Source: Phycisphaerales bacterium UBA854 (GTDB taxonomy: Bacteria; Planctomycetota; Phycisphaerae; Phycisphaerales; SM1A02). Taken from it: a stretch of 44,755 nt of DNA. Each line of letters begins with the position of its first letter. The stretch's first letter is position 1. The stretch covers positions 27,637-72,391 of the forward strand of contig DBGM01000045.1 in the NCBI GenBank assembly GCA_002295885.1. Direction: 5' to 3'. Of this stretch, positions 17,401 to 25,023 are shown in pieces. Position numbers and translations under genes: made by a program. The notes beneath the pieces are model-generated. The model saw only the letters and a program-made list of their open reading frames with translations. It ran no database searches and was not told the origin of the DNA.

Positions 17401-18417
17401 TCAGAAGTCGTAGCTCATGCCCACGGTGGTGAGCAGATCGTAGTTGCGGTCGGCCGCCTCGACCTGGCTCTGGTACTGGTAGGTCATGCCCAGCTGCATG
17501 GCCAGTCCGTCCAGTCCCTCGAGCTTGATCTTCCAGTTCAGCGACGCATTGATCCGGTAGACGTTGAGATCGGTCAGGTCCGGCAGCAAAGCGGCGCTGG
17601 CGACGATGCTGCTGTTCGGAGTCAGGGTCCAGTCGAGGCTGCTTCCCAGGTCCGCTTCCGGCACCACTCCCGTGTCGATCCCCGCGAACTCCTTGCGGGG
17701 GCCGAATCCGATGCGGCCGTTGAGGATCAGCGACTCGTACCAGAGGTCCGGATGCGTGGTCCGGTCGATGGACAGCAGCGGGTACTGGCCTCCGACGTGC
17801 AGCGACAGCCGCTGTTCCCACGAGTTGAACTCGGACCAGTCGAACTGCAGATCAGCGAAGAGCTGCCATTCGGTGTCGACCCTGGGCAGTTTCCACAACT
17901 GATCGAGAGTGAGGTTGTACCAGCTCTGGTTCGTCGTCCCGTCGGCACTGGCGAACCGATAGAAGGAACTGATCGACGTCTTCTCGACGTCGTTGTCTCG
18001 TTCCATCCGCAGCTGCAGGAACAGCGACGCGTTGTCGGAGGTTCCCGAGTTGGTGCTGCCCGCGACCGTGAAGGTGTTCTTCCACTCCCGTTCCGGCGGG
18101 GCGGGCGACTTCGTTGCCGGTGCGGTTCCGGAGTCCGGGGCCCCGTCATCGGCGGGCGGTGCGGGCGTGTTCCCCTTCGTACTCGCGGGGGGATCGAGGA
18201 ATTGCGCAGTCGTGCGGCCGTCGATCGATTCGATCTTGTCGATGGGCAGCCGGATCGTGCCCAGTACCGAATGGGTCAGCGTGAGGGTGGTGTCATCGTG
18301 GGATTCGATCGTCCCCTGCAGACGATCACCCCCTTCCAGCCGGACGACTTCGGCCCGTGCACGCGGCATCAGGAGGAGGATGAGCAGGATCGGCACGGTT
18401 CGTGTGATGGACGGCAC
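17401..18417 (-). CDS. DUF481 family outer-membrane beta-barrel protein
   Basis: Predicted exported protein of 338 aa. It starts from GTG 18417, which has GAGG 8-9 nt upstream. A signal peptide spans residues 1-22 (PILLILLLMPRARA). Next comes a small domain, VVRLEGGDRLQGTIESHD...IRLPIDKIESID, of the kind found in planctomycete proteins, then a Pro/Ala/Asp-rich linker. The C-terminal 230 residues alternate hydrophobic and aromatic residues like a DUF481/YdiY barrel and end in SYDF, the terminal Phe expected for outer-membrane insertion. Function within the family is unknown (salt-stress induced in E. coli). Confidence 0.85.
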   Translation of the reverse strand: MPSITRTVPILLILLLMPRARAEVVRLEGGDRLQGTIESHDDTTLTLTHSVLGTIRLPIDKIESIDGRTTAQFLDPPASTKGNTPAPPADDGAPDSGTAPATKSPAPPEREWKNTFTVAGSTNSGTSDNASLFLQLRMERDNDVEKTSISSFYRFASADGTTNQSWYNLTLDQLWKLPRVDTEWQLFADLQFDWSEFNSWEQRLSLHVGGQYPLLSIDRTTHPDLWYESLILNGRIGFGPRKEFAGIDTGVVPEADLGSSLDWTLTPNSSIVASAALLPDLTDLNVYRINASLNWKIKLEGLDGLAMQLGMTYQYQSQVEAADRNYDLLTTVGMSYDF

Positions 18418-18507
18418 TGGGCACCTCGCGGCATGATTCGGAACCCCCGACCCGTCAGGGGCAGGGGACCATGGTATCGGCGTCCCGAATGGATACCTGC
18501 CTCGCCG

Positions 18508-18960
18508 CTACGCTTCGTCAACCGGACGGTTGCGGTTCGCCGTGGCGCGATCCCAGGGGCGGTGGTAGCGGGCGATCGGCAATCGCCGGTGCGAAGCCCC
18601 GCAGCGGTAGCAGTCCAGATGGGTGCGTGCGAACAGCAGGATTCCGATGTCGACGAGCAGTACGAAGGACATGCCGATCAGCAGTGCGATGTTGTCCGCG
18701 AATCCGAGGATGCCCACCAGGGCAAGTGCGAATGCGAGCACCACCACGAATCCGGTGAGCTGAGGAAGAGCCTTTCGCCGGTACAGCGGTCCACCGCACA
18801 CGAGGCAGCGTCGCAGCTGACCGTCGTCGTCGAGCGCCTGGTCCCAGTCCAGGAAGACGTTCCGCGTGTCCTCGAGATCCCGGACCCGCGGTGGTCGCCG
18901 GACGGGATCGACGTCGAGGGTCGTTCTGGAGCCGTCGGATTCTCGAAGGACGATGCGCAC
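18508..18960 (-). CDS. Small membrane protein with a zinc ribbon split by a helical hairpin
   Basis: Function unknown. The 150-aa form starts at GTG 18960; a longer GTG at 19026 is possible. An acidic N-terminus leads to CLVC (Cys 52 and 55), then two hydrophobic helices (about 68-88 and 91-111), then CYRC (Cys 117 and 120). The two halves could form one four-Cys site at the membrane face. A basic tail with Arg/Trp follows. I recall similar CxVC-GG-LY...CYRC proteins in planctomycetes but know no function. There is no ribosome binding site; TACCAT ends 6 nt before GTG 18960. It is divergent from tmk, with a 70-nt gap. Confidence 0.7.
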   Translation of the reverse strand: MRIVLRESDGSRTTLDVDPVRRPPRVRDLEDTRNVFLDWDQALDDDGQLRRCLVCGGPLYRRKALPQLTGFVVVLAFALALVGILGFADNIALLIGMSFVLLVDIGILLFARTHLDCYRCGASHRRLPIARYHRPWDRATANRNRPVDEA

Positions 18961-19030
18961 GAGACAATGGTACGGATCGGCGGCGTTCGGGGGTTGCCGA
19001 TCCGCCTCCGGTGGGGGATGATCCACCCCG

Positions 19031-19687
19031 ATGCAGGACTGGATCGATCAACTCAAGGGGCGGTTTCTCGTCTTCGACGGCCCGGACGGATCGGGCAAGA
19101 CCACGCAGTTCCGTCGTCTGGCGGCCTGGTTGACCGAGCAGGGGCTGGATGTGGTGGAGGTCCGTGAGCCCGGAGGGACTCCGATCGGGGAGCAGATCCG
19201 TTCGATTCTCCTCGATACGGCGAACGCCGAGATGACCGTCTGCTGTGAAATGCTTCTCTACATGGCCAGCCGCAGCCAGTTGGTCGATGAACTCATCACT
19301 CCCGCTCGAAAGCGCGGAGCGGTGGTGCTTGCCGACCGGTTCATCTCCTCCACCCTGGCCTACCAGGGCACGGCCGGCGGTCTCGACCGGGAGCACATCA
19401 TCTCGATCGGCCAGATCGTCGTCGGTGACCAGTGGCCGGACTGCACGATCATCTTCGATGTCGATTCCACCACCGCGGCCATCCGACGCGGCGGTGATTC
19501 GGATCGGATGGAGGAGAAGGGGCAGGCCTACCAGGATCGCGTTCGGGACGGCTACCTCGAACAGATCCGGGAGGATCCCGAGGGTACGATCCTGATCGAC
19601 GCCAGCCCACCCGAGGACCAGGTCTTCGATCAGCTGCTGCAATCCGTCCGCGCGTTCGTCACCCAGCGGACGGCCAGTTCATCCTGA
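19031..19687 (+). CDS. tmk: Thymidylate kinase
   Basis: Phosphorylates dTMP to dTDP for DNA synthesis. The 218 aa carry the P-loop DGPDGSGKTT (16-25), the REPGGTP substrate loop (45-51) and the DRFISSTLAYQG motif (102-113), in the order and spacing of bacterial Tmk. The lid region contains DRMEEKGQAYQDRVRDGYL, where the arginines sit in the lid as in E. coli-like enzymes. The P-loop has Asp-Gly where some enzymes have Glu-Gly, which is within family range. The gene stands alone on this strand and ends 3 nt from the convergent ligase gene. Confidence 0.95.
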   Translation: MQDWIDQLKGRFLVFDGPDGSGKTTQFRRLAAWLTEQGLDVVEVREPGGTPIGEQIRSILLDTANAEMTVCCEMLLYMASRSQLVDELITPARKRGAVVLADRFISSTLAYQGTAGGLDREHIISIGQIVVGDQWPDCTIIFDVDSTTAAIRRGGDSDRMEEKGQAYQDRVRDGYLEQIREDPEGTILIDASPPEDQVFDQLLQSVRAFVTQRTASSS

Positions 19688-19690
19688 GCA

Positions 19691-20827
19691 TCAGCCGGCG
19701 GGACCCAGCTCCCACGGTCGCCCCGTCGCATCCAGAATCCCCTGGGTGGCCGACTGCATGTCGCCGTTGCGGCCGAACTCACGCTTCTGGATGTCGGCAC
19801 CGGATCCCTGCTCGATGATCTCCTCGATGTAGCCGAGCTCGTTGCGGCAGCCGAGCCGCTCCGCATGCGGAGCGCACTGATCCACCAGTCGCCGGGCCAC
19901 CTGCCTGGCGGGAACGGCCAGCATGGTGTCGAAGTCCACGAAGTTGGCATCCAGTCCGTACCGGACCGCGTGCCACTTGTTCTGTCGTGCGATCATCGGA
20001 TGGCTGTCGTAGAGGTAGGCGCCGCGGTCGATGTGTTCGGAGATGCCCGCGATCAGGCTCTGGCAGAGCGCCACGAGTCCGAGCAGGTGCTTCATGTTGA
20101 TCGGCGTGTCCATCACCCGGATCTCGACCGTTCCGAACTGGGGGCTGGGACGGACGTCCCACCAGATCTCGCTCGGGGAATGGATGAAACCGGTCGAAAT
20201 CAGGTGTTCGATGAGCCACATGTACTCGGACCAGTTCCGGAGCGTCTCGGGCATGCCGGCGGTCGGCAGCGATTCCATCAACTTCGACCGGTAGCTGTGG
20301 AGTCCGGTGTCCTGCCCGAGCCAGTGGGGGGAGTTCGAGGACAGCGCCATCAGGGTCGGGAGGTGCCGCAGCAGCCGGTCGCACATCTGGATTGCCTTGT
20401 CACCGCTGTCGACTCCCACGTGGACGTGGAGGCCGAACACCACCAGTCGGCGGGCGACGTACTGCATCGTCTGCATCAGCCACTCGTACCGCTCACCGGG
20501 CGACAGCGACTGGTCCTTCCAGTGGCTGAACGGATGGGTGCCGCTCCAGAGGAAGGTCATGCCGCGTTCGGCGGCCTTCTCGTAGCCCCACTGGAGCTTC
20601 TCAGCGAAGTCGAGCCGGACCTCGTCGACGGTGCGGCAGATGCCGGTGTTGAACTCGCAGTAGGACTGCATGAACTCGTTCTTCACCGCATCATTCCACT
20701 GTTCGGGACAGGCGTCGAGCAGGAAGTCGATGTCGTTCACAAGCGCCTTGGACTCCATGTCGACGAGACCGAGTTCGATCTCGACGCCGATGGTGTGCTC
20801 CGGCGACGGCTTGAATTTCCTGTGCAT
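19691..20827 (-). CDS. Carboxylate-amine ligase of the GCS2 (YbdK/EgtA-like) family
   Basis: ATP-dependent ligase related to gamma-glutamylcysteine synthetase; the true substrates of this branch are mostly unknown. The 378-aa product from ATG 20827 opens with HTIGVEIELGLVD, the glutamate/metal-binding strand, and has LHVHVGVDSGDKA and WWDVRPSPQFGTVEIRVMD, typical of the GCS2 fold. AGGAG lies 10 nt before the ATG, and a GTG at 20857 is an alternative. It follows the M20 hydrolase by 51 nt on the same strand, so both may act on one amide-linked compound. No glutathione synthetase or other thiol genes are present. Confidence 0.87.
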   Translation of the reverse strand: MHRKFKPSPEHTIGVEIELGLVDMESKALVNDIDFLLDACPEQWNDAVKNEFMQSYCEFNTGICRTVDEVRLDFAEKLQWGYEKAAERGMTFLWSGTHPFSHWKDQSLSPGERYEWLMQTMQYVARRLVVFGLHVHVGVDSGDKAIQMCDRLLRHLPTLMALSSNSPHWLGQDTGLHSYRSKLMESLPTAGMPETLRNWSEYMWLIEHLISTGFIHSPSEIWWDVRPSPQFGTVEIRVMDTPINMKHLLGLVALCQSLIAGISEHIDRGAYLYDSHPMIARQNKWHAVRYGLDANFVDFDTMLAVPARQVARRLVDQCAPHAERLGCRNELGYIEEIIEQGSGADIQKREFGRNGDMQSATQGILDATGRPWELGPAG

Positions 20828-20878
20828 GGCTGGACGGCTCCTCGAGTCCGGCTGCACTGTACTCGATTCGACTGTCGC

Positions 20879-22114
20879 TCAACGCTCGGGGACGACGGAT
20901 CGGATCGCAGCCCGGCACAGGAAGCGAACACCGGCAACGAGGGATGATTCGTTGATGTCGAAATCCGGTGCGTGCAGTGGGACCCTCGCGTTGGGATCCT
21001 GGAACGCCGTTCCCAGTCGCACCATGGCGCCCGGCACCACCTGCTGGTAGTAGGCGAAGTCCTCGCCCCCGAGGCTGGGCATCTCGACCAGGGCGACCCG
21101 GTCCTTTCCGAGGGCGGCCTCACCCGCGGCCCAGAGTCGTTCGATCACCTCGCGGTCGTTGTTGGTGGCGGGGGATGCGTACGGAAACTCGATGTTGATC
21201 GTGCATCCCGTCGTGGTCGCGATGCCCCGAAGCACGTCGTGCAGCCTGGCACGGACGTTCTGCTCGTCCTCGTCCCGGGAGGTGCGCAGCGTTCCCCAGA
21301 TCTCGGCACTGTCGGGAATGGCGTTGAACGCCTGGCCCGCGTGGATCGATGTCACCGTGAGCGCCAGTGGGTACCGGCTGTCCATGCTCCGCGGACACAA
21401 CTGGTACATCATGCTCACGATGTTCGTCGCGGCGGGGATCGGATCCAGGCTCTGGTAGGGTCGGGCGGAGTGTCCGCCCTGACCGGTGACCGTGATCTTG
21501 AACGACAGGCAGTTCGCCGTCAGGGGGCCGGTGCGCAGTCCGATGTGCCCCGCTTCGAGGTAGGGATCGACGTGCAGGGCGACGATCGAATCCACGCCGT
21601 CCAGTGCATGCTGTTCGATCATCCGCTGGGCACCCTTCGTGGTTTCCTCGGCGGGCTGGAAGATGAAGCGCAGGTTGGCCGCAGGGTGCATGGCCCGGAT
21701 GGAATCCAGGTGCTCGTGCAGGGTGAGCAGGGTGAAGAGGGACATCGTGGCGTGGGCGTCGTGTCCGCAGGCGTGGCAGCATCCCGGCCGGGTGGATCGC
21801 CAGGGAACGTCCTTGGCATCGTCCACGGCGACGCAGTCGAGGTCCGAGCGGATCGCGACGCACGAGTCGGCTGCGGGATCGAACTCGAGATCGACCACGA
21901 TGCCACAGCCGTCGTTCATGATTCGGGGAGCGAGGCCGATCGCGCGGATCCGGTCTGCGATCTGCGCGGTGGTCCGATGCTCCTCGCCCGACGGCTCGGG
22001 ATGGGCGTGGAGATCGCGTCGAAAGTCGATCATCGTGGATTCGTGCACGTTGATGGATGCCTTGATGGCCGTCCACCAGTCGGCGTTCCGCAGTTCGGTC
22101 GATGGGGTGTTCAT
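20879..22114 (-). CDS. M20D family amidohydrolase (peptidase M20)
   Basis: Zinc or manganese-dependent hydrolase of N-acyl amino acids or small peptides. In the 411 aa, metal-binding residues are visible in CHACGHDAH (113-121) and QPAEE (153-157), with later GHIGLRTGPL and GQGGHSARP in the dimerisation lid. SLGGEDFAYY near the end belongs to the second metal half. The family includes hippurate hydrolase and IAA-amino acid hydrolase; no substrate can be named. AAGGA lies 7 nt before ATG 22114, and TACGCT (22134-22139 complement) may be the -10 box. It heads a two-gene unit with the GCS2 ligase. Confidence 0.92.
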   Translation of the reverse strand: MNTPSTELRNADWWTAIKASINVHESTMIDFRRDLHAHPEPSGEEHRTTAQIADRIRAIGLAPRIMNDGCGIVVDLEFDPAADSCVAIRSDLDCVAVDDAKDVPWRSTRPGCCHACGHDAHATMSLFTLLTLHEHLDSIRAMHPAANLRFIFQPAEETTKGAQRMIEQHALDGVDSIVALHVDPYLEAGHIGLRTGPLTANCLSFKITVTGQGGHSARPYQSLDPIPAATNIVSMMYQLCPRSMDSRYPLALTVTSIHAGQAFNAIPDSAEIWGTLRTSRDEDEQNVRARLHDVLRGIATTTGCTINIEFPYASPATNNDREVIERLWAAGEAALGKDRVALVEMPSLGGEDFAYYQQVVPGAMVRLGTAFQDPNARVPLHAPDFDINESSLVAGVRFLCRAAIRSVVPER

Positions 22115-22247
22115 GTCGGGTCCTTCACCGTCCAGCGTACCCCGGACTTCGAAGGACGCAACCGGGGTTCGTGGAATGCAGCGAACGGCCCCGGGTCCGG
22201 GAAGTGGTGTATTCTTTCGGCCGCGACACGACCGCCAGGGGATTCAT

Positions 22248-22742
22248 GTGACACGACGCAGCAGCTGGATGACCGCAATCGGCTCGCTCTCCATCTTCAT
22301 CGGAGTGCTGGGCCTGCTGCTGTCGGGTCTCATCCTGATCGGCGGCTACCAGATCGACCGGAATCTGGGGGCCGTGGAGCAGAGTCTGCAGACCGCAGCG
22401 GAGCGTGAGTTCCGTTCCCAGCGCGCGGCGCAGCAGGCCGAGCAGACCGGCGAGGAACTCCGTCGGGCGCAGGAGCTCATCATGACGGACGGGGTCATCT
22501 ACGCGGGCCTGTCGTTCTGGATACTCATCATGGGCGTGGGTACGCTCCGCATGACGTGGTGGGCTCGATGGGGCAGCATCCTCTGGTCGCTGGTCTGCAT
22601 CGGGATGCTGGTGACGGTGATCGTACTGCGACCGGTGGACTTCAGCGTGGGCAGCTGGCTCATACTCATCTATCCCGTCGTGCTGCTCATCAGTTGCGCA
22701 CACCCCGCGTGGCGACAGGCGTTCCGCCGCGCTCCGGGCTGA
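22248..22742 (+). CDS. Small membrane protein with coiled-coil segment
   Basis: Not recognised. From GTG 22248 (AGGGGA 5-6 nt upstream) the 164 aa show one N-terminal helix (about 10-33), a Gln/Glu/Arg/Ala-rich probable coiled coil (about 36-78), and three more hydrophobic helices (about 83-97, 105-125 and 133-150). There are no catalytic motifs or conserved cysteines. An ATG at 22269 is an alternative start. TATTCT at 22210-22215 might be a -10 box. It ends one base from the convergent dehydrogenase gene. Confidence 0.7.
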   Translation: MTRRSSWMTAIGSLSIFIGVLGLLLSGLILIGGYQIDRNLGAVEQSLQTAAEREFRSQRAAQQAEQTGEELRRAQELIMTDGVIYAGLSFWILIMGVGTLRMTWWARWGSILWSLVCIGMLVTVIVLRPVDFSVGSWLILIYPVVLLISCAHPAWRQAFRRAPG

Positions 22743-22743
22743 A

Positions 22744-23775
22744 TCAGCTCCAGTTGAGCACGATCTTGCCGAAGTGATCGCCCGATTCGAGACGGTCCCA
22801 TGCCGACGATGCGTCGGCGACGTCCCAGGTGGAATCGAGGACCGGCGTCATGGTGCCGTCGGCAAGCAGTGCGAGCACCGAACGGAAGGCGTCCATGTCA
22901 CCCATCGACGAACCGAGGATCGAAAGCTCGTTCCAGAAGATCCGAGTCAGGTCGATGGGGCAGTCGCACTGCGTGGTCGATCCGCAGGTCACGAAGGTGC
23001 CGCGACGGGCCAACGAACGGATGCAGGCGTTGTGGATGGCCGGTCCGACTGAATCCGCGCAGACGTCCACGCCGCGCTTGCCCGTCAGTCCCCGCACCGT
23101 CCGCGACCAGTCCCCGCCTTCGTCGAGCACAACGAACTCGGCGCCGAGTTCGAGGGCTCGATCCAGCTTCCACTGGTGCCGCGAAGTGACGATGGTCCGG
23201 CAGCCCATCCACCTGGCGATGTTCAGTGCCGCCAGGGCGACGCCGCCTCCGATCCCTGTGATGAGCACCCACTGTCCGGGCTTCAGACCGGCACGGTTCA
23301 CGAGCATGCCCCAGGCCGTCAGGTGGGACAGGCCGAAGGCGGCGGCGGCGGCCGGATCCGCTTCGCCCACATCGACGATGTTCGAGACGGGGGCCACGAA
23401 CCGTTCGCGGTGAGTGCCGGGATCGTGTTCGCCGATCATGGTCAGGGCCCCGGGGGCCGGAAGCACACCGGGAAGGATTGGTTCACGGATCCACCGTGCG
23501 GCGTTGAGGACCACCCGGCGACCAAGCCAGGCGTCGTCGACGCCGTCGCCTACGGCTTCGATGATCCCGCAGCCGTCCGAGCCGCTGATCTTGGGGTATT
23601 CCAGATTCAGTCCGGGCAGCCCACGTCCTGCCCACAGATCGAGGTGGTTGAGCGCGGTGGCTTCCGTCCGCACCACCACCTGATCCGGTCCCGCCGTCGG
23701 CGCGGGCAGATCGGCCACCAGTTCGATGTTGGGAGCGACGGGATCCCCCTGCCGGGCGATGGTGACGGCCTTCAT
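22744..23775 (-). CDS. MDR-superfamily alcohol dehydrogenase/quinone reductase-like protein
   Basis: NAD(P)H-dependent oxidoreductase of 343 aa. The catalytic-domain part has TEATALNHLDLWAGRG and PKISGSDGCGIIEAVGDGV. The cofactor-binding loop is ITGIGGGVALAAL, followed by SRHQWKLDRALELGAEFV. The cysteine cluster of the structural zinc lobe is missing, and N-H-L-D replaces the Cys ligand of zinc alcohol dehydrogenases, so it is nearer to the zinc-free quinone-oxidoreductase type. ATG 23775 overlaps the stop of the preceding gene as ATGA. It is the last gene of the alaS unit; the physiological substrate is unknown. Confidence 0.88.
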   Translation of the reverse strand: MKAVTIARQGDPVAPNIELVADLPAPTAGPDQVVVRTEATALNHLDLWAGRGLPGLNLEYPKISGSDGCGIIEAVGDGVDDAWLGRRVVLNAARWIREPILPGVLPAPGALTMIGEHDPGTHRERFVAPVSNIVDVGEADPAAAAAFGLSHLTAWGMLVNRAGLKPGQWVLITGIGGGVALAALNIARWMGCRTIVTSRHQWKLDRALELGAEFVVLDEGGDWSRTVRGLTGKRGVDVCADSVGPAIHNACIRSLARRGTFVTCGSTTQCDCPIDLTRIFWNELSILGSSMGDMDAFRSVLALLADGTMTPVLDSTWDVADASSAWDRLESGDHFGKIVLNWS

Positions 23776-24698
23776 GGTCTGCCTCCGTGCTTCATGAGAA
23801 GCTCACGGGTCCGTACGATCCCGTCCGCTTCGGAGAGTCCGCCTCCCTCGTATTCGACGCCGATCCATCCCCGGTATCCGGTGTCCAGCACGATCTTGAG
23901 CATTCGCTCGTAGTCCGTCGACGTCTCGTTGCCGTCCTCGTCGAAGTCGTTGCTCTTGGCGCTGACGGCCTTGGCGAAGGGCATGAGTTCGGACACCCCC
24001 TTGTACCGGTCGTACATCTCCATGGTGTCCCAGTCGAGGACGAAGTTCCCGAAGTCCGGGAGGGTTCCGAAGCGGGGGTGGTCGACGGTCCGCATCAGGT
24101 TGCTCAGCCAGGCCCCGTTGCTCGAGTGGCCCCCGTGGTTCTCGATCAGGACGTTCAGTTCCAGTTCGTCGGCGTGCTCGAGGAGCTTCTCCATGCCGAG
24201 CGCGCACCGTGCGATCTGTTCGTCGGGAGTGCCCTCCGAATTCGCATTCACGCGGATCGAGTGGCAGCCGATCGCCTTCGCGATGCGCATCCACCGGTGA
24301 TGTCGATCGACGGCGTCGGAGCGTTCATCCTGCTCCGGAGCGCCGAGCCGACCCTCTCCGTCGATCATGATGAGCAGACTCGATGCGCCGTGGTCCGTGG
24401 CCCGCTGCTTCAGTTCGTCAGGCAGCGTGGGATCGTCACGTCGCTCCCGGTAGAAGCTGTTGACGTATTCAAGACCGCTGATACCGAATGTGCCGGTCGA
24501 ACAGTCGGCGAAGTCCATGGCGTCGAGCTCCCCGGACCGGATGGTCCGGTGCAGCGACCACTGGGCCAGCGAGATTCGAAAGAGTGGTGCGTTGCCCATC
24601 GTGTTCTCCTCGGCAGTGTGGTCCGGTTCCGCTCCGATCGTCCGCTTCGCAGCGAACATTCCGAAGGCGGCCTGCAGAAACGACCGTCGATCCGACAT
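23772..24698 (-). CDS. Tat-exported sugar phosphate isomerase/epimerase-like TIM barrel
   Basis: Xylose-isomerase-like AP-endonuclease-2 fold protein of 308 aa. ATG 24698 places a twin-arginine signal SDRRSFLQAAFGMFAA at the very start, so export of a folded protein is likely; ATGs at 24716 and 24728 extend into the upstream gene. Barrel landmarks are ISGLEYVNSFY, LLIMIDGEGRLG, IRVNANSEG, NVLIENHGGHSS, TLPDFGNFV and GYRGWIGVEYEG, whose Glu/His/Asp residues match metal-site positions of the family. The substrate is unknown. It is coupled by ATGA overlap to the MDR dehydrogenase, an arrangement that suggests sugar catabolism. Confidence 0.85.
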   Translation of the reverse strand: MSDRRSFLQAAFGMFAAKRTIGAEPDHTAEENTMGNAPLFRISLAQWSLHRTIRSGELDAMDFADCSTGTFGISGLEYVNSFYRERRDDPTLPDELKQRATDHGASSLLIMIDGEGRLGAPEQDERSDAVDRHHRWMRIAKAIGCHSIRVNANSEGTPDEQIARCALGMEKLLEHADELELNVLIENHGGHSSNGAWLSNLMRTVDHPRFGTLPDFGNFVLDWDTMEMYDRYKGVSELMPFAKAVSAKSNDFDEDGNETSTDYERMLKIVLDTGYRGWIGVEYEGGGLSEADGIVRTRELLMKHGGRP

Positions 24699-24708
24699 GA
24701 CGGACCTT

Positions 24709-25023
24709 CTACGCATCGTCGGGTTCATCGTTCTTGAGGACCACGTGGAATCCGATCAGCGGTTCGTCCTGATCCGACTCATCCGGGTCGACCTGCGCCT
24801 CGGCGAGCACCGCCGAGACGTCCTTGGCCTGTTCTCCGTCGAGCGGTACCGAGACGACCCGGTCGGCGCGGAGTCCCGACACCACCGTGGTCAGGACCGC
24901 GACGCAGCCCTCCGATTCGAGGGCGGCCAGCACGTTCTCGCCGACCTGGCGCTCGAGCGTCTGCAGTCGGGTGATGAAGTGGGACCGAGGTTCGTTCTGA
25001 TCCTGTGACGACTGGTCGCTCAT
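24709..25023 (-). CDS. Uncharacterised 104-aa acidic protein
   Basis: Not recognised. The protein has a Gln/Ser-rich start, a helical stretch (FITRLQTLERQVGENVLAALESEG), a central beta-rich part (CVAVLTTVVSGLRADRVVSVPL) and a highly acidic C-terminal region with PDESDQDEP. There are no membrane segments or signal peptide. ATG 25023 overlaps the alaS stop as ATGA and its stop lies 10 nt before the Tat-protein start, so it is embedded in the alaS transcript. Confidence 0.7.
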   Translation of the reverse strand: MSDQSSQDQNEPRSHFITRLQTLERQVGENVLAALESEGCVAVLTTVVSGLRADRVVSVPLDGEQAKDVSAVLAEAQVDPDESDQDEPLIGFHVVLKNDEPDDA

